From assembly GCA_025360395.1 (NCBI GenBank), contig JANYCH010000041.1, positions 1 through 8,194 on the forward strand: DNA of 8,194 nt, given 5' to 3'. The notes under the pieces are model-generated. The model saw nothing but the letters and a program-made list of their open reading frames with translations, was not told where the DNA came from and ran no database searches. The position numbers and the translations under genes are program-made. Positions 1 to 5,612 of this stretch are shown here, piece after piece. How positions within the stretch are numbered: the first letter of the stretch is position 1; every line of letters begins with the position of its first letter. Origin of the DNA: Cytophagales bacterium (GTDB lineage: Bacteria; Bacteroidota; Bacteroidia; Cytophagales; UBA9547).

Positions 1-1
1 T

Positions 2-289
2 GGGCCGGTTCCTGAAAATGAACAAAGGGGTAACCATGCTAAAAAGAAAAACTGTCAGGTTATAGTCGCAATAGGAGGGAAGGCTGAGTTGAAACTTGAA
101 GCCCCAGACGGCCAGCTTTTTGAATTTTTGCTTGAATCTAACGACAAAGGTTTGTTTATTCCGGCTGGTTACTGGCGAAGTGCAAAACTTTGGAAAGGTT
201 GTTATCTTTTAGGCTTGCATTCAATGAAATATACAGAGTCCGATTATGTCAGGAATTATGAAGACTTTAAAAAACTGAACAACCGCTGA
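2..289 (+). CDS. FdtA/WxcM-like cupin, sugar 3,4-ketoisomerase family (5' partial)
   Basis: The reading frame is open from position 2 to a TGA at 287-289, giving the last 95 residues; the N-terminus lies left of the window. The order of motifs is that of the WxcM-like/FdtA cupins: RGNHAKKK (codons at 26-49), a hydrophobic strand with IGGKAEL, then GLFIPAGYWR and the C-terminal signature TESDYVRNYEDF. Characterised members (FdtA, QdtA) convert dTDP-4-keto-6-deoxyglucose into its 3-keto isomer on the way to amino-deoxy sugars of surface polysaccharides. Those enzymes carry RGxHAH; here the second histidine is lysine, so isomerase activity is not assured. A TTG at 89 preceded by AGGAGGG resembles a start, but homology continues upstream of it, so it is internal. 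The stop overlaps the next gene's ATG by one base, indicating translational coupling in a glycan operon. Confidence 0.85.
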   Translation, partial: GPVPENEQRGNHAKKKNCQVIVAIGGKAELKLEAPDGQLFEFLLESNDKGLFIPAGYWRSAKLWKGCYLLGLHSMKYTESDYVRNYEDFKKLNNR

Positions 290-1212
290 TGCCAGTTGTT
301 AATTTTTATACTCCAGATAAAATTGACACCAAGCCTTTAAGTTATTTTTTTAACTCAATTGAATATCAACGCCTTTTTGATTCAGAAAATACTCATTCTT
401 TTTATTTAAAGGATTCTGATGAAAACGTTCTTGCCAGAATTCATTTTATCATAGAAGGCGACCTGGCTAATAGTTTTAGAAAGGCACCTTTTGGGTTTTT
501 AGAAGCAGGAATTGAGAACTCATCTGCCTTATCGGCCTTTATTAACAAGGTAGAAGATCATTTGAAGACTTTAAGTGTAAATTCTATTGAACTACGTTGT
601 TGGCCTGAATGTTACGATCCTCTTCAAACCAGGTTAATTTCACGGATTTTATTTGATTGTAATTATAAGATTGAGTTTTCTGATTATAATTTCTTTCAGG
701 CCGTAACAAATAAGTCTTCGATTGAGCTATACAAAAAACCTGAAAGAAAACGGTTAAGGAAGTGTATTAATGCCGATTTTCAATTTGTGCAACTAATCGA
801 ACCTGAACCTGGAACTGTTTATGACTTCCTAATTAAGTTTCGAAATCAGAAACATATACCTTTAAATATTTCCAGACTTGATATTCAAAAGGCAATCAGC
901 AGGTATCCAAACCAATATTTTGTGTTTGAATTGAGAGATAAAAATAGGGTAGTTGGAATTTCTGTTTGTGTAGAGGTAAATCAAGATATCTTATATCACT
1001 TTGTGATGGCTACCGATCTGGAGTATAACAATTATAGTCCGGGCGTTATGCTGTATGATGGTATATACAAATTCTGCCAGGACAGAAATTATAAAATTTT
1101 TGATTTCGGTACTGCCTCAATTGAAGGCAAAAAACAGGAAGGGCTATTCGCCTTTAAAGAAAATTTGGGTGGTATGATAAGTTCAAAACCTTTTTTCAGC
1201 AAAAAGCTTTAA
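289..1212 (+). CDS. GNAT-fold (FemAB-like, Acetyltransf_6 type) acyltransferase
   Basis: A 307-residue cytoplasmic protein with no signal peptide or membrane segment. The pattern matches the GNAT/FemAB-like proteins common in Bacteroidota polysaccharide clusters: an N-terminal half with a KAPFGFLE segment (about residues 65-72), a basic RKRLRKC motif (153-159), then a C-terminal acyltransferase half with FELRDKNRVVGISV (about 213-226), SPGVMLYDGIYKF (250-262), DFG (272-274) and FAFKENLGG (287-295). Such proteins transfer an acyl group to an amine; the acceptor cannot be read from the sequence. Its ATG shares one base with the stop of the upstream sugar-isomerase-like cupin, so an amino-sugar nucleotide acceptor is a reasonable inference, although the enzyme is not of the left-handed-helix type of the known FdtC or WxcM acetyltransferases. 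It is the last gene of its cluster, since the next gene is convergent. Confidence 0.75.
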   Translation: MPVVNFYTPDKIDTKPLSYFFNSIEYQRLFDSENTHSFYLKDSDENVLARIHFIIEGDLANSFRKAPFGFLEAGIENSSALSAFINKVEDHLKTLSVNSIELRCWPECYDPLQTRLISRILFDCNYKIEFSDYNFFQAVTNKSSIELYKKPERKRLRKCINADFQFVQLIEPEPGTVYDFLIKFRNQKHIPLNISRLDIQKAISRYPNQYFVFELRDKNRVVGISVCVEVNQDILYHFVMATDLEYNNYSPGVMLYDGIYKFCQDRNYKIFDFGTASIEGKKQEGLFAFKENLGGMISSKPFFSKKL

Positions 1213-1296
1213 GGGTTAAATTAATGGCAAAAATCTATCAAACTGGCATCGAATCTGCTTAAGGCTATGCAGCAGTCTAGTACTCAATACTAAATA

Positions 1297-2628
1297 CTAT
1301 TTAGGCAGTTCAGCCATTATTTTTTCGGCCAGGGCGGGAATATTGTCAGAAAGAATTTTTTCCAAATGGTTATTACCTGATTCATAGAGACTTTTTAATC
1401 GACCTCCTGAAACCTGTTTGCCATATTTATCAAAAATGGAAAAATGAGTGGTAAATACTCTTTCGTAATTTTGTCTGGCCCGGTCAAGGCAGTTTTCATA
1501 ATTAGTTTTTACTTCAAATTGGCTTACAAATATGTAATAATCGGGTTTATATTTGGTGTTAAAAAATTGAAAGAAATTAGGGTCTTTGATCTTGACAGCG
1601 AAATACTTACCATCATCTTTGGCCAAAGTGGATCTGGATTGTAGTTGCGCACCATTTGGGTTCATCTCTGTTCCTTTTGAAGGTTTCCTCAAATCGCCCT
1701 GAGATTTTTTCATGTCTGGTTTGTCAATGTGTAAGCCACTCATCATAACATCGTCATATGTATAAGAAATGGAACTGTAAGCCCTGTTAAGGTCGGTGGT
1801 ACTGTCTTTGGCCTGCCCCCCAAGAAGATGTATGGTTTCAAAGCCTTTTGGTTCCAGGTAGGCATTTAATCTTTTTCTAAAGGCTTGTCTTACTTTTGTC
1901 CGGTTCATTTTTGAAACCGCTGCAATTTCATCATCAGCATCAGAAAAATAGAGGTAAGGGTCAAATGGTATTACAATGACTTTTTTAGTTGAATTCACAT
2001 AATCAGGATTATAAGTTTCTGTTGAAGCAACTAAAACTTGTGATGCCGGAACTTCTGGTTTACTCAATGCTTTTTGGTTTTCTACAGGTTTTGGAACATC
2101 TGGTGATTTTGGTTCTTCCTTTTTAATAACATCTTTTTTAACAGCATTAAACTCTGTTTTTTTAGGATCAATTTCAGGTTGTTTCTGGGCAATTTGGGTA
2201 ACAGTTTTAGTCACAATTATCTTCTGACCTGTTTTTAATTCTACATTGTTTTGTTTCAGTAAGTCCGAAATTGGAATATTATACTTCCTGGAAAGACTGA
2301 AAAATGTTTCTCCTTTTTCAACTATATGATAAGTCTGGCCAGATTCTTCATCAGCATTTCCTTTAGGTTTTTTTTCCGGCAGGTAAGGGATAAGTAATAC
2401 CATTCCGGTTTTCAATCCTTTTTCAAGTTCCGGATTTTCTTCAAGCAGGTCTGATACCGGAATGCCATATTTTGTTGAAATCCGGTAAACTGTTTCCCCA
2501 GGTTCTACAAGATATTTGATGTAGAAATTTCCATCTTGTTTAGTGATACCAATTGAATCAAGCGGTGAAGCAGCTAATTTTACTGTGAATATAAAAGCGA
2601 CGAGAAGAAGGTAAAAGTTTTTCATCAT
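1297..2628 (-). CDS. Secreted two-LysM protein with unrecognised C-terminal domain
   Basis: This 443-residue protein starts with two adjacent methionines and a typical Sec signal peptide (hydrophobic FYLLLVAFIFTV, probable cleavage after LAA near residue 20, no lipobox cysteine). Two LysM repeats follow, at about 38-82 (EPGETVYRISTKYGIPVSDL) and 99-141 (EKGETFFSLSRKYNIPISDL). LysM binds N-acetylglucosamine glycans, chiefly peptidoglycan, so a periplasmic location is expected. Residues 142-210 are a Lys/Pro/Glu-rich, low-complexity linker. The C-terminal part, about 217-443, begins with VIVIPFDPYLYFSDADDEIA and contains ETIHLLGG and YTYDDV; I recognise no catalytic peptidase, amidase or transglycosylase motif in it. 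It lies 97 bases downstream of the phosphorylase homologue on the same strand, so co-transcription is possible but the gap could hold its own promoter. No ribosome binding site precedes the start. Confidence 0.85.
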   Translation of the reverse strand: MMKNFYLLLVAFIFTVKLAASPLDSIGITKQDGNFYIKYLVEPGETVYRISTKYGIPVSDLLEENPELEKGLKTGMVLLIPYLPEKKPKGNADEESGQTYHIVEKGETFFSLSRKYNIPISDLLKQNNVELKTGQKIIVTKTVTQIAQKQPEIDPKKTEFNAVKKDVIKKEEPKSPDVPKPVENQKALSKPEVPASQVLVASTETYNPDYVNSTKKVIVIPFDPYLYFSDADDEIAAVSKMNRTKVRQAFRKRLNAYLEPKGFETIHLLGGQAKDSTTDLNRAYSSISYTYDDVMMSGLHIDKPDMKKSQGDLRKPSKGTEMNPNGAQLQSRSTLAKDDGKYFAVKIKDPNFFQFFNTKYKPDYYIFVSQFEVKTNYENCLDRARQNYERVFTTHFSIFDKYGKQVSGGRLKSLYESGNNHLEKILSDNIPALAEKIMAELPK

Positions 2629-2725
2629 GGGAAATTTCCATAAAAATACATTTTAAAATTTTAGCGGTGAACGAATAAAATGTAATCAAAAAATTAATTT
2701 TGGATCAATTGAATGGTCATCAGGC

Positions 2726-4378
2726 TTAATATAACTTTTCATAATATTCCCTGACCATTCTGTCTGAATCAAAGTCAGGATATATATCTTTCATAGAGTT
2801 TTTGATAATATCAAGCCATTTTTCAGGTTTTTGGTAAAAAGTAGGAATAACATTTTTCTCTAAAATATTCATTAGATTTTCATTGTCTATCTCATCCTGC
2901 TTATCTAAAGGTAGATGTTGGTCAACTGTAGGGAGGTAAAAGCCATTTATTTCTTTTTTTGCAAATTCCGGAACCCATCCGTCCATCACTGTGAGGTTTA
3001 TTGCCCCATTCATTGCGGCAGAAATTCCACTTGTACCTGAAGCTTCCTTTGAAGTTCTCGGATTATTCAACCAAACATCAGTACCTTTTTTTAACAAGGC
3101 TGAAAGTTCCAACTCATAACCAACCAGAATTGCACACCTTTCAAATTTTGAGGTAGTATTCTGGATGTATTGAAAATTGGAAAGTGCCTCATAATCTTCA
3201 GGATAAGGTTTGCCTGCCCAAATAACTTGAATTGGTGTAATTGTGTTCTCAATCAGTTTTATAAACCTGTCTAAATTCCGAAGCAATAAGGCAGGCCGTT
3301 TGTAATTTACGAACTGTCGGGCCCAAACAATTGTAAGGACATGCGGATCAAAATGCTTTCCAGTTTGATCTGCTACAACTCTAAACAATTCTTCTTTTAG
3401 TTCCTTCTTTCTGTTTAAGATGCCTTTCTCGCCTCTGTTTGATATACAAGTATTTAGAATTTTATCAGACCAATACTCTCTATTTTGCCCATTTGTAATT
3501 GTTATGATGGGGCAAATGTTTTTGTATGCAGCCCAGTAATTATTAACAACTTCTCCATGCTTTTTTGAGACACCGTTTGCTTTCCTGCTTAACCGAAGGG
3601 CTGTTAGGGTATAGTTCATCGTGTTTCCCTCAATATGTGCTATGTGTATTACCTCTTCAATAGGCAAGCCACAGAAAAAATTCATTGCGTCAAGTAATTT
3701 TAACTCGTATTCATTGCTTCCTTCCTGTTGCATAGTATGGGTTGTGAAAACAAGGTTGTTTACCACTTCTTCCACACGGTGGTTTTTAGAATAGAGATAG
3801 AAAGCAAGGGGAAGTGCATGACTTTCGTTAAGGTGATAAACATCAGGTTTCAAGTCTAATATTTCCAGAAGTTTTACTCCGCCAACACCTAGAATAATAG
3901 ACTGCGCAATTCTAGTCGCCGCATTAGAATCATATAGCCTTCTGGTGATTGTTCTTGATATTGGATCATTTTCATCAATATCTGTCGAGAGGAAAAATAT
4001 AGGCGCAGTACCAAAGGTTTTGGGCTCTAGCAGAAAGGCTCTGACTTTTACCTTATGACCGCTCACAACTACGTTAAAAAGAAAATCAAGAGGCTTTAGA
4101 AAAGGATAGTCGTAATTGATATACTCGATCCTCATTTCATTGTTTGAGGCACGGGTTTGAGTATAATAACCATATGACCACAACAGACTTATTCCTACAA
4201 TATTTTGCTTTAAGGCATAAGCACTTCTCAAATACGAACCTGCAAGATATCCCAGGCCAGCAGAATATGTTTTTAATGACTGATCAACAGCCACTTCCAT
4301 ACTAAAATAAGCTACCTTTTTATAAAAAGGATCGGAACTGTCCTTACTTAACCAAATATCTTGAAGTACCTGGTCCAT
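2726..4378 (-). CDS. glgP: Alpha-glucan phosphorylase homologue (GT35, short form) lacking the PLP lysine
   Basis: A 550-residue cytoplasmic protein of the short alpha-glucan phosphorylase type (TIGR02094-like); classical GlgP is about 800 residues. Family motifs appear in order: AYFSMEVA (23-30), YSAGLGYLAGS (38-48), DVYHLNESHA (179-188), FTTHT (211-215), NGVSKKHGEV (268-277), ITNGQNREYW (294-303), WARQFVNYKR (352-361), IWAGKPYPEDY (386-396), DVWLNNPR (434-441) and EASGTSGISAAMNG (445-458). Phosphorylases release glucose-1-phosphate from glycogen using phosphate and pyridoxal phosphate. The phosphate-contact residues R354 and K360 and the active-site H214 are present. The lysine that holds PLP in the usual SGTSxMKxxxNG motif is S453 here, so activity as a phosphorylase is uncertain and the symbol rests on homology alone. 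The gene is intact and diverges from the flavin oxidoreductase gene across 201 bases. Confidence 0.85.
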   Translation of the reverse strand: MDQVLQDIWLSKDSSDPFYKKVAYFSMEVAVDQSLKTYSAGLGYLAGSYLRSAYALKQNIVGISLLWSYGYYTQTRASNNEMRIEYINYDYPFLKPLDFLFNVVVSGHKVKVRAFLLEPKTFGTAPIFFLSTDIDENDPISRTITRRLYDSNAATRIAQSIILGVGGVKLLEILDLKPDVYHLNESHALPLAFYLYSKNHRVEEVVNNLVFTTHTMQQEGSNEYELKLLDAMNFFCGLPIEEVIHIAHIEGNTMNYTLTALRLSRKANGVSKKHGEVVNNYWAAYKNICPIITITNGQNREYWSDKILNTCISNRGEKGILNRKKELKEELFRVVADQTGKHFDPHVLTIVWARQFVNYKRPALLLRNLDRFIKLIENTITPIQVIWAGKPYPEDYEALSNFQYIQNTTSKFERCAILVGYELELSALLKKGTDVWLNNPRTSKEASGTSGISAAMNGAINLTVMDGWVPEFAKKEINGFYLPTVDQHLPLDKQDEIDNENLMNILEKNVIPTFYQKPEKWLDIIKNSMKDIYPDFDSDRMVREYYEKLY

Positions 4379-4579
4379 AATCCAATATTGATAACAGAAA
4401 TCCTAAAAAAATTGAACCATGTAATTTATTTGCTAAAATTCAAGTTCAACTATTTTAAAGATTACTTAACATAATAATAATGTCAGAATAATCATTTTGA
4501 AATAAAGGGGGAACGATTAGTCAAAATGATGGCATAGTTCTTAGGATATTTTTTTAATATATTCTTAAGCAAACTTAAA
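4379..4579. promoter_or_regulatory. Divergent intergenic region between phosphorylase homologue and flavin oxidoreductase
   Basis: This 201-base, very AT-rich stretch separates two divergent starts, so it must contain at least two promoters unless one gene is read through from elsewhere. I could not find a convincing pair of the Bacteroidota promoter elements (TTTG near -33 and TAnnTTTG near -7) at correct spacing on either strand. On the minus strand TAAGTTTG (4577-4570) fits the -7 box, but no TTTG stands at the expected distance. A perfect inverted repeat lies at 4491-4530, and a T7 run at 4549-4555. No tRNA or riboswitch-like structure was recognised. Confidence 0.4.
4491..4530. repeat. 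Perfect 10-bp inverted repeat, possible operator or hairpin
   Basis: ATCATTTTGA at 4491-4500 and its exact reverse complement TCAAAATGAT at 4521-4530 are separated by a 20-base spacer containing AAAGGGGGAAC. The centres of the arms are 30 bases apart, about three helical turns, which would suit a dimeric or tetrameric DNA-binding regulator. It could equally form an RNA hairpin in the leader of the downstream gene. It lies 50 bases before the ATG of the flavin oxidoreductase and 112 bases before the start of the phosphorylase homologue. The repeat itself is certain; its role is inference. Confidence 0.6.
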
Positions 4580-5539
4580 ATGTTACATATATCTTATCAT
4601 GCATCGCATGAACAATTTACACCATCAGATTTATTAAAATATGCGATTATGGCAGAAAAAGCTGGTTTTACTGCCTGCCATTCTTCTGATCATTTTCATC
4701 CCTGGAGCGAAAGACAAGGTCAGAGTGGTTTAACATTCGCATGGTTAGGGGCCGCTATGCAAGCAACCAGGTTTCCGTTTAGCAGTATTATCGCCCCTGG
4801 TCAGCGTTATCATCCAGCAATAGTGGCACAAGGTATTGCAACCCTGGCAGAAATGTTTCCGGAAAGGTTTGAAATTGCATTAGGAAGTGGGGAAGCCCTT
4901 AATGAAGTAATCACAGGTGAGCCCTGGCCTGAAAAACCAGTGCGAAATTTAAGGTTACTGGAATGCAACAATATTATTAAAAGTCTGTTGCAGGGCGAAA
5001 CTGTAAATCACAATGGCCTTGTACAAGTTAAAGAAGCTAAATTATACACAAGGCCGCTTAATATTCCACGCATTCTATGCGCAGCTATTACAGAAGAAAC
5101 TGCCGAATGGGCAGGAAGTTGGGCAGATGGGCTGATCACTATTTACAAGCCCTCTGAAGATTTGAAAAAGATGGTTGAGGCCTTTAGGAAGGGTGGTGGA
5201 AAGGGAAAACCTATCCATGTTCAAATTGCACTTGGTTATGCAAGGGATGAAGAAAAGGCTTTGAATAGCGCACATGAACAATGGAGTTCTAATTTATCAG
5301 AAAGGTCAGATCTAGCGAATTTTTACAAAGTAGAGCAATTCGATAAACAAGCTCAATCTGTTACAAAAGAGGACGTTAAATCTAAATTACTTGTTTCATC
5401 AGATACTAAAAAACACTTGCACCAAATTCAGGAAGTAAAACAATTAGGTGTTGAAAATATTATCCTTCACAATGTCTGTACTTATCAGCAGGAATTTATT
5501 GAAGATTTTGGAAGAGATATAATTCCCTTTTTGAAATAG
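4580..5539 (+). CDS. Luciferase-like (LLM class) flavin oxidoreductase, FMN-dependent non-F420 type (TIGR03885-like)
   Basis: A 319-residue single-domain bacterial-luciferase-like (beta/alpha)8 barrel, full length for the family and cytoplasmic. It resembles F420-dependent glucose-6-phosphate dehydrogenase: SSDHFHPWSERQGQSG (35-50), APGQRYHPAIVAQ (72-84), ALGSGEALNEVITGE (100-114), KLYTRP (154-159) and AEWAGSWADGLIT (175-187). By alignment from memory H38, W42 and E105 correspond to the FGD1 active-site residues H40, W44 and E109. The closest family I recall is TIGR03885, described as probably reverted from F420 to FMN because its members occur in species without F420; Bacteroidota generally do not make F420. 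Substrate is unknown. It is transcribed alone: divergent from the phosphorylase homologue, convergent with glmS. No ribosome binding site is visible, and a weak hairpin abuts the ATG. Confidence 0.88.
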   Translation: MLHISYHASHEQFTPSDLLKYAIMAEKAGFTACHSSDHFHPWSERQGQSGLTFAWLGAAMQATRFPFSSIIAPGQRYHPAIVAQGIATLAEMFPERFEIALGSGEALNEVITGEPWPEKPVRNLRLLECNNIIKSLLQGETVNHNGLVQVKEAKLYTRPLNIPRILCAAITEETAEWAGSWADGLITIYKPSEDLKKMVEAFRKGGGKGKPIHVQIALGYARDEEKALNSAHEQWSSNLSERSDLANFYKVEQFDKQAQSVTKEDVKSKLLVSSDTKKHLHQIQEVKQLGVENIILHNVCTYQQEFIEDFGRDIIPFLK

Positions 5540-5558
5540 CAGATTAGATTTCAAGATC

Positions 5559-5600
5559 AATGAGATAAGAAAGGGCAAATTCATCCTTTCTTATTTCATT
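5559..5600. terminator. Probable bidirectional terminator between convergent genes
   Basis: AATGAGATAAGAAAGG (5559-5574) pairs with CCTTTCTTATTTCATT (5585-5600) in a 16-bp stem with a single G-U wobble (5564 with 5595) and a 10-base loop. It begins 20 bases after the stop of the flavin oxidoreductase and ends 13 bases before the stop of glmS, exactly where a shared terminator for convergent transcripts is expected. The 3' arm is T-rich in the plus direction, but no pure T tract follows on either strand, so strength is uncertain. Confidence 0.7.
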
Positions 5601-5612
5601 CAAATTAAAAAC

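Noticed and set aside
89..289. A shorter cupin gene starting at TTG 89, with AGGAGGG at 73-79 as ribosome binding site
   Set aside because: The frame is open to position 2 and the upstream residues carry the RGxHA motif of the same family, so the TTG is internal.
1224..1262. A 12-codon open frame (MAKIYQTGIESA) 11 bases after the GNAT gene
   Set aside because: Too short to support as a gene; no ribosome binding site. It could be a remnant of a lost downstream gene, but nothing in the sequence shows that.
1255..1299. Possible terminators between the convergent GNAT and LysM genes: CTGCT/AGCAG (1255-1259 with 1271-1275) and TAGTA/TACTA (1278-1282 with 1288-1292)
   Set aside because: Stems of only five pairs, no T tract on either strand; expected by chance in AT-rich DNA.
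1444..1644. A 66-codon plus-strand open frame inside the LysM gene
   Set aside because: Antisense shadow of a well-supported gene with no recognisable protein features.
2629..2725. A separate promoter for the LysM gene
   Set aside because: TTTG followed by TAAAATTT occurs on the minus strand, but spacing (about 23) and the -7 match are poor, so I do not call it.
5075..5281. A 68-codon minus-strand open frame inside the flavin oxidoreductase gene
   Set aside because: Antisense shadow; the cysteine-rich look follows from the opposite strand's codons.
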